Positions 53,136-62,604 of a stretch of 64,000 bases of DNA are shown one piece after another. The notes beneath the pieces are model-generated. The model did no database searches and was not told the DNA's origin. It saw only the letters and a program-made list of their open reading frames with translations. The stretch lies in contig JAFKJU010000024.1 of NCBI GenBank assembly GCA_017305935.1, positions 1 to 64,000 on the forward strand, in the 5' to 3' direction. How positions within the stretch are numbered: position 1 is the first letter of the stretch; the number at the start of each line of letters is the position of its first letter. Source of the stretch: Hyphomicrobiales bacterium (GTDB lineage Bacteria; Pseudomonadota; Alphaproteobacteria; Rhizobiales; Rhizobiaceae). Both the position numbers and the translations under genes were made by a program.

Positions 53136-53203
53136 AGAGTGAGAGGCTGGCCGGGACGGGTCGAGTCCGGGCGGTCGAGAGAGAGCGCCGCCGGGCTTGT
53201 CCC
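53136..53203 (+). promoter_or_regulatory. Structured 5' leader of the Strawberry-notch gene (leader C, weaker)
   Basis: It shares AGAGTGAGAG (53136-53145, also at 48053-48062 before leader A), GACGGG (53155-53160) and GAGAGAGAG with leaders A and B. GGGAC (53153-53157) can pair with GTCCC (53199-53203), and an inner GGCGG/CCGCC stem (53170-53174 with 53188-53192) fits. The fold is less like A and B than those are to each other. Confidence 0.4.
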
Positions 53204-53227
53204 TTCCGCTCTCCCGAGGTTCCTCCC

Positions 53228-56200
53228 ATGAACATTCCGTCTCCCGTGGCCCTTCCAGTCGCGCCCGTCACCCGTGCGTCCCCGATCCTCGCCGTGGCGC
53301 TACAGCTTCTCGATCATCTCGAACGCGGCCAGCGCATCGACGCCGCGATCCTCCGTGCAGCGATGGAAGCAGCCTTCGGCGCATCCGACACCAGCGGCGC
53401 CTGGGACTGGAAGGCCGCCTATGAGGCATGCGAGGTCGCGACAGTCCTTTTCCTGCGCAAATACGGAAAGGCGCTTTTCCGCAAGACCGCATCTCCGGCT
53501 GCACGTCTCTCCGCTCTTGCAAAGATCGCCGGGCTCCTGCCGACGCATACGCGGCGCTCGGAAGAATCGCAGGCGCTCCAGCAATTCTCGACGCCGGCGC
53601 CGCTCGGCCTCGCCGCAGTGGCGGCCGCCGCCGTTGCTGCTGGCGACATCGTGCTGGAGCCGTCGGCTGGCACCGGCCTGCTCGCCATCCTGGCCGAGAT
53701 ATCAGGCGGAACGCTCCTCCTCAACGAGCTGGCCGAAACCCGCGCCGATCTGCTCGCTGCGCTGTTTCCGGCTGTCGCCGTCACGCGCTTCGACGCTGCC
53801 CAGATCAATGATCATCTCGCGACTGGATCCGTCCCCTCCGTCGTGCTGATGAACCCGCCATTCTCTGCCATGGCAAACGTCTCCAGCCGAGTGGCCGACG
53901 CCGCCTACCGCCACGTCGCTTCAGCGCTGGTCCGGCTTGCCGATGGCGGGCGGCTGGTAGCGATCACCGGCGCCAACTTCAGCCCCGACCATCCGGCTTG
54001 GGCAGCGGCCTTCGTCCGGCTTCAGGAGCGTGGCCGCGTCGTCTTCACCGCAGCCGTGGACGGCTCGGTCTATGCCAAGCACGGCACGACCATCGACACG
54101 CGGCTGACGGTCATCGACAAGCTTCCGGCTGACGATCGTTCGGCGTTTCCCCCTTCGCCCGGCATTGCGCCCGATATCGACACGCTGCTCGGCTGGATCG
54201 AGACGCAGGTTCCGCCGCGTCCGACTGCTACCCTCCCGCCACTGGCAACCTCGACGCCCCGCACCGTTCGCGGATACCTCGCGCGCACCACTGCTGCGCG
54301 TCCTGCCACGCCCGCGTCCATCGAGCCTGAAGGCGTCGAACTCGCCTATGAGACCGTGGACTGGACGCCCGCCGAAGACGGCCGGATCACCGACGCGATC
54401 TATGAAAAATACGGATTGCAGGCGATCCGCATTCCCGGTGCCCAGGCTCATCCGACCAAGTTGGTGCAATCCGTGGCGATGGCCTCGGTCGCGCCGCCCA
54501 AGCCGAGCTACCGGCCCCGGCTGCCCGCCAACATCGTTTCGGATGGCCTTCTCTCCGACGCCCAGCTCGAAACCGTCATCTACGCCGGCGAGGCGCATTC
54601 CGACTTCCTCGCGGGATCATGGACGCTCGATGAAACCTTCGATGTCGTCTCGGCCGCGCCCGACGATGCGCCGAACGCCGTGCGCTTCCGCCGGGGCTTC
54701 ATGCTCGGTGACGGCACCGGCGCAGGCAAGGGTCGCCAATCGGCCGGCATCATCCTCGACAACTGGATGCAGGGTCGCCGCAAGGCGGTGTGGATCTCCA
54801 AATCCGACAAGCTCCTGGAGGACGCGCAGCGCGACTGGTCGGCGCTCGGCATGGAGCGCCTGCTGGTCACGCCGCTGTCGCGCTTCCCGCAGGGCAAGGA
54901 CATCACGCTCTCGGAAGCCGTCCTATTCACCACCTACGCCACGCTACGGTCCGACGACCGCGGTGAGAAGCTTTCCCGCGTCAAGCAGATCGTCGAATGG
55001 TTGGGCTCCGATTTCGATGGAGTGATCATCTTCGACGAGAGCCACGCCATGCAGAACGCCGCTGGCGGCAAGGGCGAACGCGGCGATGTCGCCGCCTCGC
55101 AGCAGGGCCGCGCGGGCCTACGGCTCCAGCACGCCCTGCCGAATGCGCGCGTCGTCTATGTCTCGGCGACCGGCGCGACCACCGTCCACAATCTCGCCTA
55201 CGCCCAGCGCCTCGGCCTCTGGGGCGGCGAGGACTTCCCGTTTTCGACCCGCGCCGAATTCGTCGAGGCGATCGAGGACGGCGGCGTCGCGGCGATGGAG
55301 GTGCTGGCCCGCGACCTGCGATCGCTCGGCCTCTACACGGCCCGGTCGCTCTCCTATGACGACGTCGAATACGAGTTGGTCGAGCATCAGCTCACCCCCG
55401 AGCAGACCGGCATCTACGACGCCTATGCCGGGGCCTTCGCCGTCATCCATAACAATCTCAACGCGGCGATGCAGGCCGCCAATATCACCGGCGACGACGG
55501 CACGCTGAACCGGCAGGCCAAGTCCGCCGCCCGCTCAGCCTTCGAATCCGCCAAGCAGCGCTTCTTCGGCCATCTGCTGACCTCGATGAAGACGCCGACC
55601 CTGATCCGCTCGATCGAGCAGGACCTGGTCGACGGCCATGCCGCCGTGATCCAGATCGTGTCGACCGGCGAAGCCCTGATGGAGCGCCGTCTCGCGGAGA
55701 TCCCCACCGAGGAATGGAATGACGTCCGGGTGGACATCACCCCGCGCGAGTATGTCCTGGATTACCTCGCCCATTCCTTCCCGGTGCAGCTTTATGAGCC
55801 GTTCACCGACAGCGAGGGCAACCTGTCGTCGCGGCCGGTGTTTCGCGACGGCCAGCCGGTCGAGAGCCGCGACGCCGTTGCCCGTCGTGACCGTTTGATC
55901 GAGAGGCTCGCTTCGCTGCCACCGGTCCCCGGCGCGCTCGACCAGATCGTCCAGCGCTTCGGCACCTACGTCGTGGCGGAGGTGACGGGCCGCTCGCGCC
56001 GAATCGTCCGCAGGACCAGCCCCGGCGGCATCGACCGCCTCGCCGTCGAGAACCGCGCCGCCTCGGCCAATCTGGCCGAAACGCAAGCCTTCATGGACGA
56101 CCAGAAGCGCATTCTGATCTTCTCCGACGCGGGCGGCACCGGGCGCAGCTACCACGCCGACCTATCGTCGCGGAACCAGCGGCTGCGCGTCCACTATCTG

Positions 56201-57544
56201 CTGGAGCCGGGCTGGAAGGCCGACGCCGCCATTCAGGGCCTGGGCCGCACCAACCGGACCAACCAGGCGCAACCACCGCTGTTCCGGCCGATCTCGACGG
56301 ACGTGAAGGCGGAAAAGCTGTTCCTGTCGACCATCGCCCGCCGCCTCGACACCTTGGGCGCCATCACGCGCGGCCAGCGCCAGACTGGCGGCCAAGGCCT
56401 GTTCCGGCCCGAGGACAATCTGGAAAGCCACTACGCCCGCGACGCGCTGCGGCAGCTCTACCTGCTGCTGGTGCGCGGCAAAGTCGAGGGGTGCTCGCTC
56501 CAGATGTTCGAGGATGCCACCGGCCTGTCGCTGATGGATTCCACCGGCATCAAGGATGAGTTGCCGCCGATCACAACCTTCCTCAACCGCCTGCTGGCGC
56601 TGACCATCGAACTTCAGGGCATCCTGTTCACCGCGTTCGAGCGGCTGCTGAACGCCAAGATCGAAGGCGCCATCGCTTCCGGCAGCTACGACGTCGGGCT
56701 GGAGACGCTCAAGGCCGAGAGCTTCATCGTCACCGATCGCCGGACCATCCACGTTCATCCCGGCACCGGGGCCGAGGCCCGACTGCTGACCATCACCCAG
56801 CGCCAGCGCAACCGTCCCGTGACGCTAGCCGAGGCGCTCGACCATCTCGATGACCCGGGCGCGAGGCTGCTGATCAACGAGCGCTCGGGCCGCGCCGCCG
56901 TGCAGATACCGACCACCAGCATCATGCTGGACGATGGCGAGATCGAACGGCGGGTCCGGCTGATCCGGCCGATGGAGGCGCACAACGTCCCCATCAGGAT
57001 GATGGACGAGACCCATTGGGTGCAGGCGGAGCAGATCGCCTTCACTGCGGCATGGGATGCCGAGGCCGCCGAGGTGCCGGAATATGCCGATAGCACCATC
57101 CATGTCGTCAGCGGGCTGTTGCTGCCAATCTGGAAGCGGCTGCCGAACGAGTCGACGCGGGTCTATCGACTCCAGACCGACGGCGGCGAGCGCATCGTCG
57201 GCCGTCGCGTCTCCCCCGCATGGGTCGCCAGCGCACTCGCCACCGGAACGTCGACCCTGACGCCGGACGACGCCTTCATGGCGCTGATGGACGGCAAGAC
57301 CATCCTCGACCTGACCGAGGGTCTTCAGCTTCGCCGCGTCCGGGTCATGGGCGCCAACCGCATCGAGCTGTCGGGCTTCACCGACGCCATGCGCGATCGC
57401 CTGCGGGCCTATGGCCTGTTCCATGAGATCATCTCGTGGAAGCTGCGGATGTTCGTGCCGGCCGACACGACCGGCGCCGCGACCCTGACCAAGGTGCTGG
57501 AGCGCTACCCGATCGAGCGCATCGGCGAGCGGGAGGCGGCGTGA
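53228..57544 (+). CDS. Strawberry-notch-like NTPase/helicase fused to an N-terminal methyltransferase
   Basis: A 1438-residue protein. Residues about 110-330 form a DNA-methyltransferase-like domain with the SAM motif LEPSAGTGLLA and NPPF (209-212), the N6-adenine type. Residues about 430-1250 are a Strawberry-notch/SF2 helicase with Walker A GDGTGAGKGRQ (near 494-504), DESH box (603-606) and the late motif LGRTNRTNQAQPP. Such giant proteins are a backbone mark of alphaproteobacterial ICEs and plasmids. It may process or protect element DNA during transfer. The next gene overlaps by one base. Confidence 0.88.
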   Translation: MNIPSPVALPVAPVTRASPILAVALQLLDHLERGQRIDAAILRAAMEAAFGASDTSGAWDWKAAYEACEVATVLFLRKYGKALFRKTASPAARLSALAKIAGLLPTHTRRSEESQALQQFSTPAPLGLAAVAAAAVAAGDIVLEPSAGTGLLAILAEISGGTLLLNELAETRADLLAALFPAVAVTRFDAAQINDHLATGSVPSVVLMNPPFSAMANVSSRVADAAYRHVASALVRLADGGRLVAITGANFSPDHPAWAAAFVRLQERGRVVFTAAVDGSVYAKHGTTIDTRLTVIDKLPADDRSAFPPSPGIAPDIDTLLGWIETQVPPRPTATLPPLATSTPRTVRGYLARTTAARPATPASIEPEGVELAYETVDWTPAEDGRITDAIYEKYGLQAIRIPGAQAHPTKLVQSVAMASVAPPKPSYRPRLPANIVSDGLLSDAQLETVIYAGEAHSDFLAGSWTLDETFDVVSAAPDDAPNAVRFRRGFMLGDGTGAGKGRQSAGIILDNWMQGRRKAVWISKSDKLLEDAQRDWSALGMERLLVTPLSRFPQGKDITLSEAVLFTTYATLRSDDRGEKLSRVKQIVEWLGSDFDGVIIFDESHAMQNAAGGKGERGDVAASQQGRAGLRLQHALPNARVVYVSATGATTVHNLAYAQRLGLWGGEDFPFSTRAEFVEAIEDGGVAAMEVLARDLRSLGLYTARSLSYDDVEYELVEHQLTPEQTGIYDAYAGAFAVIHNNLNAAMQAANITGDDGTLNRQAKSAARSAFESAKQRFFGHLLTSMKTPTLIRSIEQDLVDGHAAVIQIVSTGEALMERRLAEIPTEEWNDVRVDITPREYVLDYLAHSFPVQLYEPFTDSEGNLSSRPVFRDGQPVESRDAVARRDRLIERLASLPPVPGALDQIVQRFGTYVVAEVTGRSRRIVRRTSPGGIDRLAVENRAASANLAETQAFMDDQKRILIFSDAGGTGRSYHADLSSRNQRLRVHYLLEPGWKADAAIQGLGRTNRTNQAQPPLFRPISTDVKAEKLFLSTIARRLDTLGAITRGQRQTGGQGLFRPEDNLESHYARDALRQLYLLLVRGKVEGCSLQMFEDATGLSLMDSTGIKDELPPITTFLNRLLALTIELQGILFTAFERLLNAKIEGAIASGSYDVGLETLKAESFIVTDRRTIHVHPGTGAEARLLTITQRQRNRPVTLAEALDHLDDPGARLLINERSGRAAVQIPTTSIMLDDGEIERRVRLIRPMEAHNVPIRMMDETHWVQAEQIAFTAAWDAEAAEVPEYADSTIHVVSGLLLPIWKRLPNESTRVYRLQTDGGERIVGRRVSPAWVASALATGTSTLTPDDAFMALMDGKTILDLTEGLQLRRVRVMGANRIELSGFTDAMRDRLRAYGLFHEIISWKLRMFVPADTTGAATLTKVLERYPIERIGEREAA

Positions 57545-58590
57545 TGGCACGGCAGGACGCCTCCGAACTGGCAATCCGTCTCGGCCGGCAGGCAGAGGCG
57601 GTGTGCCGTCATTATCTCTCCGCCGGTCATCGCGAGGGCCGCTACTGGCTGGTCGGCGATGTCCGCAACACGCCCGGCCGCTCGATGTTCGTGCGACTGA
57701 AGGGTGGCGAAACCGGTAAGGGCGCCGCCGGGAAATGGACCGACGCCGCCACCGGCGAGCATGGCGATCTCCTCGACCTCATCCGCGAGAGCTGCGGCCT
57801 GGTCGACTTCAAGGACGTCGCCGATGAGGCTCGAACCTTTTTGTCGATGCCGCATCCCGAACCGGACCGTCCGCATAGTGGCGAGCGTAAATCACCGGCG
57901 CCGACCGGATCACCGGAAGCGTCACGCCGGCTCTTCGCCATGGCGCAGCCGATTTCGGGCACGCTCGTAAAGACGTATCTCCGCACACGCGGAATTACGG
58001 ATTTGCATGGAACTGAAAGCCTACGCTTCCATCCTCGCTGCTACTACCGGCCTGACGAGCATTCCCCGACCGAGACCTGGCCGGCGATGGTCGCATCGGT
58101 CACCGATCTCGCCGGGCATCAGACCGGCGCGCATCGCACCTGGCTCGCACCGAACGGCTCGGGCAAGGCCCCGATCGACACGCCGAGACGGGCGATGGGC
58201 GACCTCATCGGGCACGCCGTTCGCTTCGGTGTGGCGGGCGACGTGATGGCGGCGGGCGAAGGCATCGAGACGATGCTGTCGCTCAGGATGGCGCTGCCCA
58301 CCATGCCGATGGCGGCGGCGCTCTCGGCGGCGCATCTCTCGGCCATCCTGTTCCCCGACGCGCTGCGACGGCTCTACATCGCCCGCGACAATGATCCGGC
58401 CGGCGACAGTGCGATGACGACGTTGATCGAACGGGCGAACGCGGCCGGGATCGAGGCGGTCGTGGTGTCTCCGAGCCTGGGTGACTTCAACGAGGATCTC
58501 CGCATGGAGGGCCTGGACAGTGTCCGGGCAGCGGCCAGGGTGCAGATCGCGCCTCAGGACGTCGCACGCTTCATGGCGCTGGCGGCATAG
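57544..58590 (+). CDS. Toprim domain protein (DUF7146-type, primase-like)
   Basis: A 348-residue protein. The N-terminal half is zinc-ribbon-less primase-like (GRYWLVGDVRNTPGRSMFV, GKWTDAATGEHGDLLDLI). The C-terminal Toprim domain shows AAGEGIETMLSL (catalytic Glu) and LYIARDNDPAGDSA (DxD). It probably primes DNA synthesis for the element. The ATG overlaps the helicase stop (TGATG), so they are co-translated. Confidence 0.88.
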   Translation: MARQDASELAIRLGRQAEAVCRHYLSAGHREGRYWLVGDVRNTPGRSMFVRLKGGETGKGAAGKWTDAATGEHGDLLDLIRESCGLVDFKDVADEARTFLSMPHPEPDRPHSGERKSPAPTGSPEASRRLFAMAQPISGTLVKTYLRTRGITDLHGTESLRFHPRCYYRPDEHSPTETWPAMVASVTDLAGHQTGAHRTWLAPNGSGKAPIDTPRRAMGDLIGHAVRFGVAGDVMAAGEGIETMLSLRMALPTMPMAAALSAAHLSAILFPDALRRLYIARDNDPAGDSAMTTLIERANAAGIEAVVVSPSLGDFNEDLRMEGLDSVRAAARVQIAPQDVARFMALAA

Positions 58591-58903
58591 GCCGGAAGAA
58601 GATTGCAGGCGGCGGGAGCGCCGTCGTCGGCATCGCTCGATGATCCCCAGGTCGGAGAGAACCGCACCCCGGCCTTCGAGAGGGCGATCGGCCAGCAAAC
58701 GGGCCGGACCCACAATGCCTGCGGCGGACTATTTTCCGGCGCGGCCGAGGGCCGCTTTCCATCGCGAGGCAAAATAGCCCGCCTTCGTCATCCTCCGCTG
58801 TGCTCCGGCCCTCCGCTTTGCTGCGGATGCAGGTCCGGCCCGCCCGCCGGCTTTCGTCGCCATGAAGGCCGCGAGGGTCGCGGTCGAACCGACGGAGCAT
58901 CCC
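58591..58903. other. Noncoding stretch before the DUF2493 gene
   Basis: About 313 bases with no supportable gene. It holds several G/C-rich inverted stretches (for example CCTCCGC/GCGGATG near 58815-58830). It presumably carries the DUF2493 leader or promoter; no clear -35/-10 is seen. Confidence 0.45.
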
Positions 58904-59839
58904 ATGAGCAAGCACGACGACTACGAACCGCACCACGCCTCTTCCCCCACCGACCATGTCCTCAGCGAACTTCAGCTTTATGGCTACCGTCCCTTCACGG
59001 ATGAACCCGATCCCCGACCGCTTCCGGAGGGCGACCATGTCGCCGGCGCCATCGCCGACATCTTCGACGCCCTGATCGTCACCCTGGAAGACACCCGCCT
59101 CGAGCCCGACCTCGACGATCTTCTCTGGTCGACCGTCAACCTCTTCCACCGGGCCACCGTCCGGATCGAGCGCGAGCTGGACGACAATGAACAGGCGCAG
59201 CGTCGCGGCCAGCGCGAACAGGACGGCAGCGAAGTGAAGGCCGTCGAGCTGGAACGCCTGACGGCCGAGGGCCAGACCATGATCGAACGCCGCAACGCCT
59301 TCGAGCTGATGCGCGACCAGGCCGCCGAACACTATGAGCGCCACACCGGCTCGAACTGGCGACCGCGCAGCGGATCGATGGTCAACCATCGCAACCTGAC
59401 CTCGGCGATGATCGACAGCCGGGACTTCCTCGCCGCCAAGAAACGCGCCGACAATCAGGTGCTGCTGCCCGCAGGTCCGAAGATCGCCTTCACCGGCGGG
59501 CTCGACTTCAACGATCATCACCTGATCTGGGCCAAGCTCGATCAGGTCCACGCCAAACACCCCGACATGGTGTTGCTGCACGGCAAATCGCCGAAGGGCG
59601 CCGAGAAGATCGCGGCAAAATGGGCCGACACCCGCAAGGTGCCGCAGGTCGGCTTCGCCCCCGACTGGACGAAACACGCCAAGGCCGCACCGTTCAAGCG
59701 CAACGATCAGATGCTCGACGTGCTCCCGATCGGGGTCATCGTCTTCCCCGGCACCGGCATCCAGGACAATCTCGCCGACAAGGCGAGGAAGCTTGGCATT
59801 CCACTGTACGATTTCCGCCAGAAAGGAGGCGGCGCGTAA
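58904..59839 (+). CDS. DUF2493 domain-containing protein (SLOG-like)
   Basis: A 311-residue protein whose C-terminal 120 residues are DUF2493: KIAFTGGLDFNDHHLIWAKL, VLLHGKSPKGAEKIAAKWA and VIVFPGTGIQDNLADKARKL. The fold belongs to the SLOG superfamily that binds nucleotide-derived ligands. The N-terminal half is helical with a charged stretch around residue 110. It is a common ICE/plasmid backbone gene of unknown function. Start ATG 58904; an upstream ATG at 58862 lacks support. Confidence 0.85.
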   Translation: MSKHDDYEPHHASSPTDHVLSELQLYGYRPFTDEPDPRPLPEGDHVAGAIADIFDALIVTLEDTRLEPDLDDLLWSTVNLFHRATVRIERELDDNEQAQRRGQREQDGSEVKAVELERLTAEGQTMIERRNAFELMRDQAAEHYERHTGSNWRPRSGSMVNHRNLTSAMIDSRDFLAAKKRADNQVLLPAGPKIAFTGGLDFNDHHLIWAKLDQVHAKHPDMVLLHGKSPKGAEKIAAKWADTRKVPQVGFAPDWTKHAKAAPFKRNDQMLDVLPIGVIVFPGTGIQDNLADKARKLGIPLYDFRQKGGGA

Positions 59840-59848
59840 GCGCTGCCT

Positions 59849-60409
59849 TCACAGCATCTCAGGTCGGAACAGCGATCTGCGGCTGATGACCTTGCCGGAC
59901 ACCACGAACACGCCGTCGCCGGTATAGTGCAACGTCTCGGGATGTTTTGGCGACGTGGCGACATGCGCCTTCACCACCTCGAAGATGAAGAAGTTGTACT
60001 TGTCGACCAGTGCATCGTCATGAAGGCGGCATTCGAAGCTGGCATGGCATTCGCCGATGAGCGGCGCATTGATCTCGCTCGCGTCTTCCGCCGTGAGGTC
60101 GAACTTGGCGAACTTGTCGATTTCGGCTCCCGACGTATTGCCGATCCCGACCACGGTATCGGTCAGCGCCGTCGTCGGCAGATTGATCACACACTCCCGG
60201 CTCTCGCGCATCATCCGGTGACTGTGATTGCCGCCGGAGATCATCAGGCCGACCAGAGACGGCGAAAACTCCAGGATCGTGTGCCAGCCGAGCGTCATGA
60301 TGTTCGTCGCGCCCTGCCACTTCGACGACACCAGCACGATCGGGCCGGGCTCCAGATAGCGCCGCACCTGGCTGACTGGGAAGTCGGTTTTCTTAGGCAG
60401 CTTCGGCAT
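59849..60409 (-). CDS. Flavin reductase family protein
   Basis: A 186-residue FMN-binding split-barrel protein. Marks are PIVLVSSKWQGATNIMTLGW near the start and MMRESRECVINLP, typical of NAD(P)H-flavin reductase-like proteins. It converges with the DUF2493 gene. Why a metabolic-type gene sits in the backbone is not clear, but the same family recurs in related elements. Confidence 0.82.
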   Translation of the reverse strand: MPKLPKKTDFPVSQVRRYLEPGPIVLVSSKWQGATNIMTLGWHTILEFSPSLVGLMISGGNHSHRMMRESRECVINLPTTALTDTVVGIGNTSGAEIDKFAKFDLTAEDASEINAPLIGECHASFECRLHDDALVDKYNFFIFEVVKAHVATSPKHPETLHYTGDGVFVVSGKVISRRSLFRPEML

Positions 60410-60745
60410 GGGCGTCCTCTTCGGCTGTTGCGCTTAGGATGACTATACCTGTCCATGTCGGCAGCATCACGACCGGCAGCATGGTGGCGATGCTTTGGCC
60501 CGAAAGCATTGAGCGGGCGTTTCCATCATGGCTTCGGTCATGGCGGAAAACCATCTCCCGCTTCCATTGCGCTGATCCTTGGTCCAGCCGCTGGCCTGAC
60601 GCCATCAACCCATAAAGGGTCGGACTACGCAAAGCGTGCCGCCGCTCCGGCTTCGCCTGCGCGGTGATTGCGGCCATCGGCCGGACACATCGGGCGCCTG
60701 TCGCGCGGGAGATGGCCTCCCGCCTCCAAGACAGGAGCCGGTCAC
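60410..60745. other. Noncoding stretch upstream of two small membrane proteins
   Basis: About 336 bases with no supportable gene. GCGGGAG and CTCCCGC form a hairpin near 60700-60720, just before the ribosome site of the 55-residue protein. The rest is G/C-rich and unremarkable. Confidence 0.4.
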
Positions 60746-60913
60746 ATGTCCCTCAATCAAGCTCACGCCTTCGCCTTCAGCCTCGCCACCACCCTCATGG
60801 TCTCGATCGTCATCTTCCAGGCCGGCGACGGCACCATGGGCGTCATGCCCGCAGCCGAATATGACGGCGAACTCGCCGCCATCGTTCACGAGGTCGATCC
60901 CTTCGCCCCGTAA
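60746..60913 (+). CDS. Small membrane or exported protein (55 residues)
   Basis: Begins MSLNQAHAFAFSLATTLMVS, with one hydrophobic helix (about residues 8-25), then an acidic tail ending VDPFAP. An ACAGGAG site precedes the ATG. No family recognised. It may act with the following membrane protein gene. Confidence 0.55.
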   Translation: MSLNQAHAFAFSLATTLMVSIVIFQAGDGTMGVMPAAEYDGELAAIVHEVDPFAP

Positions 60914-61057
60914 TCGCGGGCAAGGCGTCGCGGCCGCAAGCGGAAGTCCCATGGGATTTCCGCTCCCGTCTCGTCTTCTCTTCGGCTATACTGGCAACGC
61001 GCCGTGGTGGTGGTGGAGGCGCGACCGTCAGACCTTTATCTCACGGAGAACACCACC

Positions 61058-61498
61058 ATGGTTTTCATCGGCATCCTCTCCAGCATCGTGGCGATCGGCG
61101 CCCTGTGCTGGCTTCTATTCACACTGGCTGTCTTCGCGCTGCCGTTCTTCGCGGGCGTCAGCGCCGGGAATTGGGCCTTCCAGACCGGCGCCGGTTGGCT
61201 CGGGGCGATCCTCGTCGGCCTCGCCGTCGCCGCGCTGACGCTCGGCCTCGGGCAGTTCCTGCTCGCCTTCATCCGTCCGCTCTGGATACGGCTCGCGATC
61301 GCACTCGCCTTCGTCGCGCCTGCGGCGCTCGCTGGCTACCATGCGACACATGGCATCGTGAAACACACCATGCCCTCCGACACCTGGCAGATCATCTTCT
61401 CCGTCATCGGCGCGATTGCCGTTGGCGTAACGGCGCTGATCCGGGTGACAGGAATGGCCGCACCCGGGCCAACCGTGCAGAACGTCGCGCGCGCCTGA
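61058..61498 (+). CDS. Multi-pass membrane protein, unknown function
   Basis: A 146-residue protein with about four hydrophobic helices (FIGILSSIVAIGALCWLLF, LGAILVGLAVAALTLGLGQF, LAIALAFVAPAALAGYHA, IIFSVIGAIAVGVTALI). The ATG at 61058 has a GGAG site nine bases upstream; a start 18 codons earlier is unlikely. No domain is recognised. Confidence 0.7.
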   Translation: MVFIGILSSIVAIGALCWLLFTLAVFALPFFAGVSAGNWAFQTGAGWLGAILVGLAVAALTLGLGQFLLAFIRPLWIRLAIALAFVAPAALAGYHATHGIVKHTMPSDTWQIIFSVIGAIAVGVTALIRVTGMAAPGPTVQNVARA

Positions 61499-62077
61499 CA
61501 TCGTTGCCGGCGGCGGCAGGACGGTGGGTTGATGTCTTACGTGTCGCGCTCCTCGTCGGCAGGGTCATTCGCAATCGCGTTGATCGGATCGACGGCTAAC
61601 CCAATTGACGCGCCATTCCCTCGGTGACGGTGCTTGGGGCAATGCCCTGACGGCGCGCCCAACGACGGTGCGGGTGCCGAGAGGGGGCGATCTCGTGGGC
61701 GGCGGGCAGGAGTCGGCGGAACGGAGCGTCTGCTGGAGTTGGTTTGAACCGCCGTGTCAGGCGTCGTCACGGTCCATCGGTTCGGGGTGGTCGCCACGTT
61801 CTCCGGTGATGCGTCTCTGTCAGGTCGACCGCTCCAAAACGGCCTCTTCAATGGGCTGATCTGGCCGAAGGTCGGCTGCGCCTCGATCGCCTATGCCGCA
61901 ACAGCGGCGTCGAAACTTTCTTCCCCTGCCGGCTGCGCCGTCATTCCTCGCGAGCCAAGAAAGCCCCTCCTTTGCTGTCAGGCCCCTGCGGGGTGCGCCG
62001 TCAATCGCCTCCGGCCTGTCGATCGCCATCGAGGCCGCAATGGTGCGGGCTCGGAGCAGAGTTCAAGGAGAACTATC
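61499..62077. other. Long noncoding stretch upstream of the DUF736 gene
   Basis: About 579 bases. Open frames cross it, but their codon use and lack of ribosome sites argue against genes. TGCGCCGTC recurs at about 61925-61940 and 61994-62010 in a partly repeated context. It is the longest gene-free part of the element in this window. Confidence 0.5.
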
Positions 62078-62407
62078 ATGGCGACCATCGGCACCTTCAA
62101 GAAGACCGGCAACAACGAGTTCAACGGCGAAATCGTCACCCTCAGCCTGCAGACGAAGAACGTCCGCATCGTCCCCGAGGCCCGCGCCACCGGCGAGAAC
62201 GCCCCCAGCCACCGCGTCTTCGTCGGCCGCGCCGAGATCGGCGCCGCCTGGTCCAAAACCTCCAACGAGGGCCGTGCCTATCTGGGCCTGAAGCTCGACG
62301 ATCCTAGCTTCAACGCCCCGATCTACGCCAACCTCTTCGACGACGAGGAAGGCGAAGGCTTCAGCCTCATCTGGTCCCGCCCGAACGGCCGCCGCAACGG
62401 CGAGTAA
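62078..62407 (+). CDS. DUF736 domain-containing protein
   Basis: A 109-residue protein, MATIGTFKKTGNNEFNGEI at the start, then KNVRIVPEARATGENAPSHR and YLGLKLDDPSFNAPIYANL. DUF736 proteins are a fixed part of Rhizobiales ICE and plasmid backbones; function unknown. AAGGAG precedes the ATG with good spacing. Confidence 0.92.
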   Translation: MATIGTFKKTGNNEFNGEIVTLSLQTKNVRIVPEARATGENAPSHRVFVGRAEIGAAWSKTSNEGRAYLGLKLDDPSFNAPIYANLFDDEEGEGFSLIWSRPNGRRNGE

Positions 62408-62533
62408 GCCCAGCGCGAAGCCCCGCCCGGACAATCCGGGCGGGGCCAAACGCCTGACGATGAAGCGAATCACCTGCGGCATCCGATGCTGGAATCGCGC
62501 GGCAAAAGCCAGAACCGCTGGCCATTCCAAGCA

Positions 62534-62559
62534 AGAACGACTATTATAGCCGTAGTTCT
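62534..62559. promoter_or_regulatory. Imperfect dyad upstream of the XRE gene (candidate operator)
   Basis: AGAACNAC and GTNGTTCT frame a central TATA, 26 bp in all. TATTAT inside it could be the -10 box of the XRE gene, so a bound repressor would block transcription. Confidence 0.45.
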
Positions 62560-62584
62560 GGCGCTCGCGTAGGTCCGAGTGGGA

Positions 62585-62604
62585 GGTGATCATGCATGAT
62601 CACC
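62585..62604. repeat. Perfect 20-bp palindrome over the XRE ribosome site and start codon
   Basis: GGTGATCATG followed by CATGATCACC is a perfect palindrome at 62585-62604 and covers the start ATG (62596) and part of the GGGAGG site. It may be a second operator or an mRNA hairpin that hides the start. Confidence 0.6.

Noticed and set aside
61754-62077. A 108-codon upstream extension of the DUF736 gene
   Set aside because: The conserved family start is MATIGTFKK with its own AAGGAG site; the extension is not protein-like.
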